A stretch of DNA of 64,000 nt from Pseudevernia furfuracea (Eukaryota > Ascomycota > Lecanoromycetes > Lecanorales > Parmeliaceae): the NCBI GenBank assembly GCA_022315425.1, contig JAIUPT010000014.1, positions 248,001 to 312,000 of the forward strand. Direction: 5' to 3'. The notes under the pieces were generated by a model. It saw only the letters and a program-made list of their open reading frames with translations, had not been told where the DNA came from and ran no database searches. The translations under genes and the position numbers were made by a program. Of the stretch, positions 11,626 through 22,163 are shown piece after piece; position 1 is the stretch's first letter; each line of letters begins with the position of its first letter.

Positions 11626-11917
11626 AGCCCGAAGAGAAACGCTCTGACTCTGAAAGAGATAAAAGAATTGAATGAGGAGTCCCAACACTATTGATGGGAG
11701 GCCCGTATATATATAGATATAGAGCTCCCATCGAGACACTAATCTCCTAGCCACCGCCGCGCGGCGTCCCTGACACGAGTCGTGCACGACCGGCTAACCC
11801 TCAGTCCTACTGTAGTAGCGAATAGAGTTGAAAAATTCGATGAATAAAGCGTAAAAATACGAGCTCCAAGACACGATTGGTGTAACAGATTCTGTCGATA
11901 TAAACTTCATAAATTTC

Positions 11918-12366
11918 AACGTCGCAATTTTGATTTTTGATCTTTGATTCTCCATGCAGACCTTTCATACCATTATTGATCCACACTACACCGAGGCATT
12001 TAATGTAGATTCTGAAGAAGTGCAAATTGTAGCGCAGACTCCATAATGTATTTGAGAGTTAACGCAGAAATCGTGGTTTGTGATATGGCAATTCCACTCT
12101 ACACCACATAGAGTAGCCTATACTCGTAAGATATCACGTGACTCCGCAAACACTTGACGTTTCCTATTCAAAGCATTTATCATCTCATAGTTGTCACAGC
12201 CATTCATAGCCACGGCTATTCAGTATACTCTCAAATATATTATAAAATATGCGCTACAATTTGCACTTCTTCAGAATCTACATTAAATGCCTCGGTGTTG
12301 ATCAATAATGGTGTGAATCAATAATGGGCCTGCATAGAAAAATCAAAAATCAAACTTGCGACGTTG
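11918..12366. repeat. Foldback (long inverted repeat) element
   Basis: The arm at about 11918-12060 returns as its reverse complement at about 12225-12366, with a central spacer of about 165 bp. Shared landmarks are GAGGCATTTAATGTAGATTC and GAAGTGCAAATTGTAGCGCA and their complements. The arms match well but carry small indels around a duplicated ATTATTGAT word. No coding sequence is seen. It could be a foldback transposon, a MITE with long arms, or two inverted copies of one repeat. A transcript would form a long hairpin. Confidence 0.75.
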
Positions 12367-13603
12367 ACCCCCCCCATGTCCATTCAGGCTGCCGTATATA
12401 CAGTAGTGCGAAATCATGTCTCTACTCCTAGGGAGGGGCAAAATCTGCGGTTTTGAATGAGAGCCATATACTCATCTTAAAATCCAAGTGAGTGAAAGTT
12501 CCACATTTTGAGAAATCAACGCGAGGCAAAATTTGTAAAATCTTCTTATACTCGTCAGTGGCAAAAATGCAAGTGTGGGTTTTGCCGTAAAACCATTCTG
12601 ACAAAGGAACTGTAAGGTGTCTTTGTCCCCCTGGCCGGTACTAATATCGATTCACGACTGTCTGAGGTTGATGCAACAAACAATTACTCGTAAAGCCGCT
12701 AGGAACGGTTTGATATGAGACCCGCGTAGCTCCTTTTCTTTGCTTACTAATCTACATTTTCCAAGGGTTACTTGTTGAAATTTGTATTCAGAGAGGCTTT
12801 GGGTAACAAAAATTCTTCTTGATCCAACCAGGATACAAATCAAACGATCGGTAACAACTCCACCTGTTTTGGATGAGCAGACGCACGATGGACGCGCGGA
12901 CATGTTGACTTTCGCACCACAGCAAAGGAAACAATAAGTGTGAATCAGGATGCAGCTTCGGGCGGCTTTGGCCAGGCAACCGGCGCAGAGGTGGAAGACA
13001 CATTGTGCTACATACAGCAGGCGGCGTAGGTTGGCTGACCTGTAAGTGAAAAGAAGCATTTTTCAGGTGAGTCAGACGGGGTGTATGGTGCAGCCTCAGA
13101 CAATGCAAAAAGCTTTGGGTGAGCAGATAGGTATGCACAAACGCCCATAAACATATTCTTGCCAGCCTTGTTCCAAAAATTTATCTCTCCGATGTTCCAT
13201 GGCCTGAGTCCAAAATTCTTCTTCGGTTTCAGAGAACTGTTCTGAATCAGAGCACCCACAAGGCTGACACTTTTTGCCTGCCCTTTGTTCATATCTGATC
13301 GGAGACATTTGTGGCTTGTGTTGTCTCGCTCGCGGGAGCAGAAACTGTGATCCATGTGTAAGGATCGTTAAAGCCATTCAGGTATATAATTCGAAACTCT
13401 CTCTCCTACCAGCTTCATCTCACAGCTCCAATATCCATTACTCCATTACTTCCTTCCATTTCATCAGCAATCAATTCCAGCCCCTTCGTTCGTGCGCCTG
13501 AGATTACCGCCGAGGAAAATCGCCAGCGCAAACCCCTTCGCTAGCCAACCTCTCGCTGTCTCTTCTCATTTCAAGCCCAACATCGTGCTATCCTGGGGTC
13601 CAA
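12367..13603. other. Intergenic region and promoter of the SprT-like gene
   Basis: Open frames here (for example 12652-13377 on the minus strand) overlap each other in several phases and have no recognisable domain, so they are not called. The last 220 bases before 13604 are pyrimidine-rich, as in many fungal promoters and leaders. Confidence 0.4.
13383..13390 (+). promoter_or_regulatory. TATA-like box
   Basis: TATATAAT at about 220 bp before the ATG at 13604, followed by a CT-rich leader. Position and motif fit a TATA element; this is an inference from sequence only. Confidence 0.35.
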
Positions 13604-14509
13604 ATGGCTCTCGGCCCCCTCCTCCCACATACCCCACCCACCGACTCCATGCCCACTCATTCCGGCGCGCCGCAATCCTGCCAAAGCTGCGAAGCCCGCC
13701 GCGACCTTCCGGCCATCAAACCCCTGCAGCCTACCGGATGGCACCCGAGGTTCTGCTCCAGACACGACATCCACCGAGCGCAAGGCGCGGACACGAGATG
13801 TTTTCTGAGCCAGGATATAGCGGACGGCATGCGGGGTCTTTTCACGGGAGGTATACGGCAGGGCGACCAGATATCCTTGCTGGATCTGGCAGCCGTGCAG
13901 CGAGAGGCGTTGACCGCGTGGAAAGAAGGAGGTGGAACCCTACCCGTCGGCAAGAGAAGGACGACAACTCCTTTCGCACTGGCGCCCGTCTTCGACATCT
14001 TCGACCGGTACTACTTCTGCGGCGCACTCGGCGGCCGCGTCGACGTGGCCTGGACGGATGCCTTGCCGCACGCTGGTCGGAAGGGCTGCACGTCGGACGC
14101 ACCGGGGTCTTCTTTGCACCGGGCCGCAATCCTCATCGAGCGCCCCCACGCGGGGATCAAGACGTGGACGAAGCGTCTTGTCGACGAGGTGTTGCAGACG
14201 CTGCTGCGGGAGATGCTGCACGCGGTGTTCAATGTCTACGAGTGCCGGTGCGGCACTTGCGCGTGTGTCCAGCACCGGGCGAGGAACACGGGCGTGCCGG
14301 GATCGGAACGGGGGCCGGTGTGGCGGGAGTTGGGGCAAGCGATGCAGGAGGAAGCGAACAAGATGTTTGGGGAACATGGAGGGGGGTGGGACTTGGATGT
14401 ACAGAGGTGGGGTGGGTCACATGTGGGAGAGGTGAAGGCCATTTTGGAGCTGACAAGGGACGGGGTGATTGGGGAGCTGGATGGACTGGTCAATGCGATG
14501 CTTGCTTGA
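13604..14509 (+). CDS. SprT-like domain protein with altered metal motif
   Basis: A single-exon frame of 301 codons from the ATG at 13604. Around residues 195-235 the sequence LLREMLHAVFNVYECRCGTC resembles the SprT-like zinc-metalloprotease helix, usually HEMxH, followed by a Cys pair. Here the first His is Arg (REMLH), so two of the normal zinc-binding residues cannot both be present. Downstream Cys residues (CACVQH) may still bind metal. Many ascomycetes have hypothetical proteins with this SprT-like layout; the family call is moderate. The GC-rich coding region also shows long open frames in other phases (13492-14517 and several on the minus strand), which are rejected because they lack the domain. 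Function is unknown; a non-catalytic or DNA-binding role is possible. Confidence 0.75.
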   Translation: MALGPLLPHTPPTDSMPTHSGAPQSCQSCEARRDLPAIKPLQPTGWHPRFCSRHDIHRAQGADTRCFLSQDIADGMRGLFTGGIRQGDQISLLDLAAVQREALTAWKEGGGTLPVGKRRTTTPFALAPVFDIFDRYYFCGALGGRVDVAWTDALPHAGRKGCTSDAPGSSLHRAAILIERPHAGIKTWTKRLVDEVLQTLLREMLHAVFNVYECRCGTCACVQHRARNTGVPGSERGPVWRELGQAMQEEANKMFGEHGGGWDLDVQRWGGSHVGEVKAILELTRDGVIGELDGLVNAMLA

Positions 14510-14804
14510 GAGGTTGAATAGGGTGTTCCTCCTACGGCTGGAAATTTGCTGGAGTTGCGCGGTTTTGTTTTTGAGAGATTGGGGGATCTTAGACTGTGTT
14601 TTAAGCGATTAGAAAAAGGAATGGTTCTTGAGAGAGCTGTCTCATTCCAATTTCACACGGGATAGATTGCAAACCTATATCTTTTTGCTGGAGCCAAAGA
14701 TTTGTTTGTGTTGGTCCCAAGCAGGGGGATAAAATGTAGGGATCTTGATGGGTCAACTCATGCTTGCCCGCGCCCATGAGTAAGCAGTACCCCATCACCC
14801 CATC

Positions 14805-15581
14805 CTACTTCCTCCCTTCCGGCCCAACATCCCAAGTCCCATCCTCTCTCAAACGAAGCTCCTGCACTGGGAAATCCACCGGCTCAGCAGGAGGAACCTG
14901 AAGAAAAGCTCTACGTTCGCCCAAAAACCCTGGCTCGACAGTGACCTGGTTGTCGTCATGGCCGCCCTCCCCGCTATCTTCTTCGCGATCGCGGTCTTCT
15001 TGGTTCACCTCGTCGTCGTCGTCGACGTCGTCGTCGTCAGGATTCTTCATCTCCTCATCTGAAGCTTCTCCGCTGTTCCTATCCACAGCACCATGAAGTA
15101 CTTTCGTTCTTGACTCCATGGGAGAATCGAGCGCCCTTCCCTTGCCTTTTGATGCCGAGTAGTCAAATCTGTCATCTTCCCATTGATGATGGTCACTTTC
15201 ACCAGAAGAATCCTTGTTGTGCTCATGATCCACAGGGGAGGAGGCGACATCTTCCATGTGGGCGCTTTCGTTGGTGGTTTGTGATACTCCTCTCCTGTCA
15301 CGAAAGGGTAGCGCTATCTCTTTGCCCTTCGAAGCTGGATTATCAGGGGCATCATGATACAAGCCACGGTTGGCTTGAGGCGTAGATACGGGGTCGGCTA
15401 GGGCGGGAGGATGGGTGTTGTTGAAGTGAGATGAAGCGCTGAGCGGGTCATATGGTGACGGGGGTTCTGGCCGGGCATTGAGACGAGAAGCTGATGGGGT
15501 GGTTGAAGAGGTTGAGTTACCTCCTATGTCTTCTGCAGTCTTGAACCTCTTGACTCTATGTTCGTCTTGGTCTGAAGCCAT
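14805..15581 (-). CDS. Low-complexity acidic protein, hypothetical
   Basis: An uninterrupted frame of 258 codons from the ATG at 15581. A short basic patch near the N-terminus (HRVKRFK) could be a nuclear localisation signal. A Ser/Pro-rich section follows, then a strongly acidic run (about residues 180-215, DDDDVDDDDEVNQEDRDREE). It ends in a conserved-looking tail LRLREDGTWDVGPEGRK. No catalytic domain is seen. The composition resembles disordered nuclear proteins; this is inference. It faces the small secreted-protein gene at 16113 across about 530 bp without other features. Confidence 0.6.
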   Translation of the reverse strand: MASDQDEHRVKRFKTAEDIGGNSTSSTTPSASRLNARPEPPSPYDPLSASSHFNNTHPPALADPVSTPQANRGLYHDAPDNPASKGKEIALPFRDRRGVSQTTNESAHMEDVASSPVDHEHNKDSSGESDHHQWEDDRFDYSASKGKGRALDSPMESRTKVLHGAVDRNSGEASDEEMKNPDDDDVDDDDEVNQEDRDREEDSGEGGHDDNQVTVEPGFLGERRAFLQVPPAEPVDFPVQELRLREDGTWDVGPEGRK

Positions 15582-16112
15582 GGATGAAGATGTGTCAAGT
15601 GTACAACGGGCGAGAATTTCGATCGTGAAATGTCAGTGGTTAGAAAATTGAAAGATCTAATAAGGAAGCTGACTGATAGATATATATGGAGCTTTGTAAG
15701 CAAACAAATTCGAAAAGACAAAGAGAGAATACACCAGAGAAAACACCAGAGAAAACACCAGAAAGGAAGAGAAGACTTGCGAAGACCATTGTGCTGCTAG
15801 GAAATAAATAGAGACTGAAAGCAACGATTTAGATACCTGCAGTACCATACCACCTACGCGAGTTTGATTGCACTGGAGCTTTTTATTGGACAATGCGACC
15901 ATAGCCTTGATGAAAAAGAAAACGGAGAGGACATTTATTAAAACATTCCACATGATTGATACATTATAAGGACAGAATAGCGCATGCCAGCTACGCAATA
16001 AAAGTACAAAACTCTTTGAACAAAAGATAAAGGAAAGAAAGTCCAGCGCGCGGTACTATCCTCAGACCCAAGGTATCTGTCGTACCCTGTCCGCTGCCAT
16101 GGCGGCAGTACG
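15582..16112. other. Intergenic region, no gene seen
   Basis: This is the upstream region of the acidic-protein gene and the 3' side of the small secreted-protein gene. It has a short tandem motif (CACCAGAGAAAA repeated near 15730-15760). No open frame here has support. Confidence 0.4.
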
Positions 16113-16541
16113 TCATCCGATGTAATCGGTTCCCATGATGCTGTTGACCACAGTGCCCGGTGCCGGCGTCAGGCACGCCATCCCACTTGGGCCTGGAACA
16201 ACCGTGTGCCAATCATTCAATGAAGTCACGGTTTGGCAGTTCCCGTCCGAGTAGAAGGTCACACCTTCGAAACTGTTCAAGCCGCTGCCGAAGTTCACGC
16301 CAATGGTCTCACCAACAACGAATTGGAATGCGTGGCAAGCACTACCGCCAAGTGAACCGCCAGTTAACTCGGGGCGCTGAGCTTTTGGGTCGGGGTTTCC
16401 CGAACAAGTTGGATTGGTGAATGAGCCAACCCATGCGAAGTGGTCTCTTTTTCCTAGGGTCGAATTGCTGATGGTTGGTAGAGCCATGGTGCTGGCTAGA
16501 CCGGCGCCAACAGTTAGGATGATTGGGATTTGAAAATGCAT
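16113..16541 (-). CDS. Small secreted protein, candidate effector
   Basis: A frame of 142 codons from the ATG at 16541. Residues 1-20 (MHFQIPIILTVGAGLASTMA) form a clear signal peptide. A KR pair at about residue 31 could be a propeptide cleavage site. The mature part is small, Gly/Ser/Thr-rich and has four Cys residues (TCSGN, SACHAF, GNCQTV, MACLTP), which suggests two disulphides. No intron is needed. No family is recognised. Small size, signal peptide and Cys pattern fit the broad class of fungal effectors or hydrophobic-surface proteins, but no target can be inferred. A TATA-like box lies about 75 bp upstream. Confidence 0.8.
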   Translation of the reverse strand: MHFQIPIILTVGAGLASTMALPTISNSTLGKRDHFAWVGSFTNPTCSGNPDPKAQRPELTGGSLGGSACHAFQFVVGETIGVNFGSGLNSFEGVTFYSDGNCQTVTSLNDWHTVVPGPSGMACLTPAPGTVVNSIMGTDYIG

Positions 16542-17330
16542 TGTGAGATGGAAATTTTATTGAATTGCTGGTATGTTTTTTGAGTTGCTGATGTGTCTTT
16601 TTGCGAGGCAGAACAGGTATTTATGGGCTTGCTCGAAACAAAGGTTTGGCAACAATTGAATATTTTTAGCGCCTGTTATCATCAAGGTTTTATGAGGAAG
16701 AACAAACTTTTGCGTACATGAAGCATTATCCTTTGTCTGTAACAACTCCATCATGTTTACAAAGTAATAGATAGAGCGTATAATAAAAGCTTTGTGCACA
16801 ATGAAGACTTCTGTGTATGTGGAAAGTTCTTCTTTGTGCACGGGCAGCGCAAAACGATACAATACCTTCTACCCAACTTTCAGCAGAGCTCTTTCACTAC
16901 AAAGCTTGCGCCACCAGCAACGTGAGTGCATGGCACAGTACCGTAGGTCCAATCCACGTATGACGAAAGGACCGAGTAGTAAGACTAACCCTGTGGCAAA
17001 TAGAAACATGCTGTTGATCATTACCGACATTCTTGACTGCCGAGCCGAGTCTGGGGGGAAGTGAACATCACCTAGCCGGATTACCGAGGTTTAGTATAGG
17101 TCTCGGCCGGATGCCTGTACTCACGACACTCGGATGCAGTTCTATTTCCTGATACTACCTCTTGCTTTGAAACAGATGACGTGTCCGCACATTGGAAACT
17201 TCATGTGTATTTTTTAGTTTCATATTTGGAACTATGTTTGCAGCTTTAATTCAAAACGGTTGCATTACTTTTATGCTAACCAGGCATAGGGTAATATTAT
17301 ATACTAAATCCAAATAATCCCAATCGAAAA
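16542..17330. other. Intergenic region, no gene seen
   Basis: Beyond the TATA-like box near 16620, no supported gene. The true first exon of the amidase at 17331 may lie at the right end of this stretch. Confidence 0.35.
16617..16626 (-). promoter_or_regulatory. TATA-like box of the small secreted-protein gene
   Basis: Minus-strand CATAAATAC about 75 bp before the ATG at 16541, followed by a CA-rich leader. Motif and spacing are typical for fungal promoters. Confidence 0.45.
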
Positions 17331-19305
17331 GTGCTAAGGACATGGCATCTGTCAACAGTCATCATATTACAAACACCCCAGAACTCGAAAATATGTGTTG
17401 CGCAAGATGGCGCTCTTGTCCCCTCAGAATTAGAGACTACTCATTTGCTGACCGGTCCTTATGCAATCCGGCCATCAACTGGACAAATTCTTCATGTATC
17501 GCGGTTATACGAAGATGACTGCAGCGCGTTCATGGGAGGGTCTCTCACATTCAACCCTCAGCTCCATTCTTTCCAGTGGCTCACCACAGGGGTGAGCAAA
17601 TCTAACTGAGGATGGAGGATTTGCTGACTTTGATCAGATCCGTATAGCTGTCCCTTCAAGACTTGGCTCGGAACGTACATCTACCCGGCCCTTGGCAGCG
17701 GTATACTGTTCCTGGAAAGCAATCTACTGGATCAGTTTGGCTGATTGATTCAAGTTACGTTTCGCTGTGAAAGACATCATCGATGTGGCTGGTCTCGAAA
17801 CTGGGCTTGGAAACCGCAGCTATCGCAGGCTTTACCCTGGCCGACCCTCTTCAGCTCGATGCATCGACCGGCTCTTGAACGCAGGTGCGATACTAGTGGG
17901 CAAGACGAAGACAACCCAGTTCGCTGAGGGGGAAGCACCTATACAATGGTACGAACTCCTTCCTCAAGTTCCAACATACTCGTCTCTTTCGCACAAAGAT
18001 GCCCACCAAAGATACAGCAGCAAGATCGGCGACCGACAAGGCTCTGGATGACACCCCCTTTCAAAATTTAACCGAAATCCTCAACTGACTTTAAAATGAG
18101 CTCTTCCGCACGTGTCATCAGCAGCTAATCATCAGCGTCATTATGTATTACCAACACTCATTTGCTTTATTAGGACTGACTACCTCGCTCCCTTCAACCC
18201 CCGCGGTGACTCGTACCAATCACCGTCTTCCTCAAGCACCGGCTCCGCTGTCGCTTCAGCTGCCTACCCTTGGCTCGACTTCACGATTGGAACGGACACT
18301 GGGGGCTCCACTCGCCATCCGGCAGGTGTCTGTGGCACGTACGGGATGCGATCTTCCACCAACATGATCTCTACTGCAGGCATCTACTCGGTGTCCCCGC
18401 TCCTTGACAGCCTTGGAGTGTTCGCTCGATCTGCTCCCATCGTCGAAGCTGTCATTAAAAGCCTGATGGAATCATCACATCCTTCTTGCGTTCCATCGAA
18501 GGCGCCAGTGAAATACAAGCTTCTATATCCCATTCGAGCCAAGAACACCAAGCCTCAAGACTCGCGTCGTTGGTTCCCCTGTCCCGGGGAACCGGGCGAT
18601 GCGGTAGAAGTTGAGGCCCTCTTCGAGGAGACCGTCCAAAAATTGGAGTCACACCTCAAATGCACCCGGAGCCCATTTAATCTCGATGACTTGTGGCGTC
18701 AAACTCGCCCCGCCGGACAGGATGAAAGCTTGGATAAGGCCACCGGTGGCATATATACAGTGCTTGCTACCCACTCCTGTGTCCGAGAAACCGTCGATCC
18801 GTTCATCGCTGATTCCAAAGCTGCAAACAATGGCCGCTCGCCATTCATCGACTCCGTGGTCAAGGCTCGACAAGACCACGGCCGCTCGATTACGACCCTG
18901 CAACACGAAACCGCCGTGCAATCCGCCAAGATATTTTCGCAGTGGTTCAGAGAGATCGTTCTGGCGAAGTCGCGCGAAGATGAATTCCCCCTGCTTATCT
19001 TTCCCCAGAGCTGGGGCACCCCGAGCTACCGCGATGAACCGGACAACGGGCCCTTGTTCTTTTCCTCCTTCTCCGTTTACAGCCTAAGCTACCTGTCCGG
19101 TTGTCCGGATTGCACCGTTCCCGTTGGAGAAATACCATGCCAGTCGCGCGTTACGGAGGCCGAGATGCTCCTACCATTCTCCCTGTCCGTGTTGAGCCCG
19201 CCTAAGACGGATCTCCAATTACTGGCCTTGTTGTCGGAGCTTGAAGACAAGGGTATACTGCGGCCTGTCAAAGCTGGGATGCGTATGTACTCCGAGGAGA
19301 AGTAG
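17331..19305 (+). CDS. Amidase-signature family enzyme, four visible exons
   Basis: Amidases of this family hydrolyse amide bonds with a Ser-cisSer-Lys triad. Visible exons are 17331-17591, 17638-17700, 17755-17948 and 18174-19305, joined by GT..AG introns of 46, 54 and 225 bp with the frame kept throughout. They give FAVKDIIDVAGL (catalytic Lys), then DYLAPFNPRGD, then the signature SSSSTGSAVASA and GTDTGGSTRHPAGVCGTYGM (cis-Ser and nucleophile Ser), and later CPDCTVPVGE. The N-terminal part matches the lead-in of fungal amidases annotated near scytalone-dehydratase-like Arp1. No in-frame ATG opens the first exon: its left end is a GTG, so the real start is probably in an upstream exon not identified, or the gene is 5'-damaged. 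Cellular role is unknown. Confidence 0.75.
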
Positions 19306-20583
19306 CGCGCTGGGATTGGGGTGCTAGAGCTATGGCAGTGTTCACCGAGGCCTAACGCCCCACGTTACCTCCCTCTTCTCGCACTCTTGCGTTGACGCAG
19401 GATATTATGATAGGCAGTTCTTGGTACGGAGATCCAAACTGCAGCCAACGATCACGTACGAGTACAAATCTGTGGCAAGCCCTTTAAAGGCTTATGCTTG
19501 AATCATATCATCCCGATTTCTAGCCAGATAGCGCTCAGATGGATCGACCCAGTACGCAAAGGTGTCAGAATTGGATGATTGTTGGGCCAGATACCCATAG
19601 ACCCTCGACGTTCCGATCGCTGGCGTAGATTTCAACGCTAACATAAGATGGCCAGTGTTCGACTGAGCAAACATCAGATCGCCGTACTCTTTTGTGTCCT
19701 TTTGTCGACTACATACGGCCAAGAAAACAAGCAGGCCGAATCCAGAGCAAAAACTCCACAATCTTTTCGTTGTTTCACAATCTATCCCAGTGAAAAAACC
19801 CCCATGCTGTTGTTTTTTTCACCCTAAAAAGCATTATCGGATGGCGCCGACACCGTTTCTGACCATATGCACCCACACCCCCTGTAATGAACTTTGATCT
19901 TATACCCACAAAACCACAGGGATTCAAAAACTTTACATAGAACGTCTATAGTAAAAATCTTTCAGGGAGGCAGTAGAGTAGGTGCTCAACCTTGTTGCAA
20001 CAACCCTCGGAAAATGAAACACTCGATCCTTGTCACTGGACGGGTTTGGGATGATAAAGGCACGCAAGGCCAGGGGGAGAAAAAAAAATAAGCGGAGGAA
20101 ATACTGGGAATACTGGGTTCAGCCGGTGGTCAAAATCCGACTGACTTCTTTCACAGGGGCGGGAACCCATTGACTGGTGAAGCAGGAGGGCGAGCTACGA
20201 AAGGAAGTTTACCGACCCATTGACACTGGAATACCAGTTTAAGTTTAGAATTAGCATCAGGGGAGCGCCCGATTCAAGCTTGGTTGACGCCAGCTTTTTC
20301 CTTTAGTTCGAGAAGTCTATGTATGAATGGTTGAAAACAGGGTGGTATGTCAGACGGATTCTGAGATGAAAGTAAAATACAAAAGGCAAGCCCCTGAACG
20401 TGAATGCCTGGAATTGTGGCATGTTTCTTACAGACATTGAAAAACCAGCTCAAGGCAAGTTGACAGCCAGGATATTGTAGATTCGTCGAAGCCTACACCT
20501 TCACTGCTCATGGCCACTGCCCCAGGCTCGCTTACGCTGCTGGAATCGCTGCCAACAATCCCCTATCACTCCCTATCAACAGC
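19306..20583. other. Intergenic region with an unassigned minus-strand frame
   Basis: A minus-strand open stretch at 19492-19761 reads like protein (YGDLMFAQSNTGHLMLALKS) but has no ATG and no partner exon that I can join. It may be a gene relic. The rest shows nothing recognisable. Confidence 0.35.
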
Positions 20584-21789
20584 TTAATCATACTCTTCCC
20601 CTTCTAATCCTGTTGTCCGCTCCTCTCTTCCGTCCTTCCCCTGCCCACCCCTACCTCCACCCACGCTTTCCACCGGGCCAACACCAAGCTCCACAAACAA
20701 TGGCACATGATCACTCGGACCCCTCTCCTCCTCGCTATCCAACACATCGGCCTCCCTGACCCTGTCTTGCGCTTTGAACCCCTTCGTCACCAGTATCATG
20801 TCCACCCTGTCCCCCCCGGCACCCCACGGCTGATTCCTAGGCCTATAGGTGAACTTCCTCCGCCGCCCCTGCAGCAAGCGAAACGTATCAACCATGTGCA
20901 AATCCCGTATGAACTTCTCTTCGAAATCCGCCCGACTCCTCACGTGTTCCGCGCCCGTGCGTAACCGCGGGGTGGAATCCGCGACCGAGCGGGAAACATT
21001 CATGTCCCCCGCGACGACGACATCCCACCCGTCGCCCTCGTATCCGCGCACCTCGTCCCGCAGCAGCGAGTGGAACGCCCGCTTCCGACCATGTCGATCG
21101 CCCACCACCTTCCCCGTATCCGGATCGCGGTGGTCGTTCGCGGTGCCGTTGACCGCGTAGACGTTCGCGACCACGATCTTCCATTTCGGTATCTCCACCA
21201 ACAACACCCGCCCTTCCCGGTCCCACTCCACCGTCTTCGCCACCGTAGGCGCGGGCACATCGCGCCGCACGAGCGTGCAGACGCCGTAGACCTTGCCCCC
21301 GAAGCCGGTGGCGTTGTGTCGATCGCGCGGGAGGCAGACGTGGGCATCGTAGAGGCGGCGGGCGCTGTCGTGGTCGGTTTCCCTTTCATCGTCGGTGTCC
21401 ACGGGCGTGTTGACCACGCGGCGGGCAGAGGTTTGAGTCTTCGTGTCCGCGGGGGCGATTTTGACTTCCTGGAGACAGAGGATGTGGGGCCATTTCCAAC
21501 GCTTGAGGTTTGCGCGGAGTGAGGGTCGCGGGGGTGGGGGTTTTGAGAGAGTGGTGGAGCTGGAGGCTGGGGCGAGGAAGTCGGTGATGGGTGGGGTGGA
21601 GGGGGGGAGGAAGGGACTGATGCCGTTGATGTTCCATGAGTAGATGCGGAGACTGTCGACCGTGGGTGTGGAGGAAATAGATGGCAGAGGTGAGGGCAGG
21701 GGAGGAGAGGAATGGTGAATTTGCTGTGGTGGGGGGCCGGAGATACGGCGGCGTTTGAAAGGCGGAGGACTGATTTCTGGAGATGGCAT
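20584..21789 (-). CDS. ExoIII/AP-endonuclease family (EEP) nuclease
   Basis: A single-exon frame of 401 codons from the ATG at 21789. After a Pro/Ser-rich leader with a basic patch (KRRR, possible nuclear signal), the EEP fold motifs follow in order: YSWNINGIS (Asn), CLQEVK (catalytic Glu), NVYAVNG, VVAGDMNVS (Asp/Asn), GDRVDMILV and the terminal GPSDHVPLFVEL (His). These are the conserved residues of class II AP endonucleases and ExoIII-like nucleases, which cut DNA backbones at abasic sites in base-excision repair. It lacks the C-terminal zinc finger of Apn2-type proteins, so it may be a divergent paralogue. The GC-rich sequence creates long shadow frames on both strands. Confidence 0.85.
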   Translation of the reverse strand: MPSPEISPPPFKRRRISGPPPQQIHHSSPPLPSPLPSISSTPTVDSLRIYSWNINGISPFLPPSTPPITDFLAPASSSTTLSKPPPPRPSLRANLKRWKWPHILCLQEVKIAPADTKTQTSARRVVNTPVDTDDERETDHDSARRLYDAHVCLPRDRHNATGFGGKVYGVCTLVRRDVPAPTVAKTVEWDREGRVLLVEIPKWKIVVANVYAVNGTANDHRDPDTGKVVGDRHGRKRAFHSLLRDEVRGYEGDGWDVVVAGDMNVSRSVADSTPRLRTGAEHVRSRADFEEKFIRDLHMVDTFRLLQGRRRKFTYRPRNQPWGAGGDRVDMILVTKGFKAQDRVREADVLDSEEERGPSDHVPLFVELGVGPVESVGGGRGGQGKDGREERTTGLEGEEYD

Positions 21790-22163
21790 CGTTTGGTCTG
21801 GACAAGCTGTTCAGAAAAAGGTGAGTTAGTTCTCTCTATCTCGGCAATATCAACCACGAATGGAGAGGCTGGGGTCTAGAAAAAATGATCATTGGGACCA
21901 CTTCTATGTATCGATCGGACACCCGTGGCTTGATGCCCGAAACCAAGAATGCCACGCTCCTTGACAGCTTGCTTAATTTTTTGGTGTTTCTGGAGCTCGC
22001 CCTGTTTAAAGGCTACAATCTCAGGTGGGAGGCATATAAGAGAGGTTGGTGCAGCCTTCGAAAAATTACGTGTTGCTAGGAACCAGGTAAAGTCTTGTCA
22101 GGAACCACATATAAAAAGGCCGCCTGAATCAGCCAGATCGGCTTGAGTGCTTCGTGCAAGAGA
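21790..22163. other. Intergenic region, no gene seen
   Basis: About 370 bp between the nuclease start and the 3' end of the dioxygenase gene. Short frames lack support. Confidence 0.4.

Noticed and set aside
13492..14517. Long frame of 341 codons overlapping the SprT-like gene
   Set aside because: It begins with GTG, is Arg/Gly-rich in the way of out-of-phase GC-rich coding DNA, and lacks the domain found in the overlapping frame 13604-14509.
21000..21857. Second long minus-strand frame over the ExoIII-like gene
   Set aside because: It is low-complexity Ser/Pro/Arg sequence in another phase; the EEP motifs are all in the frame 21789-20584.
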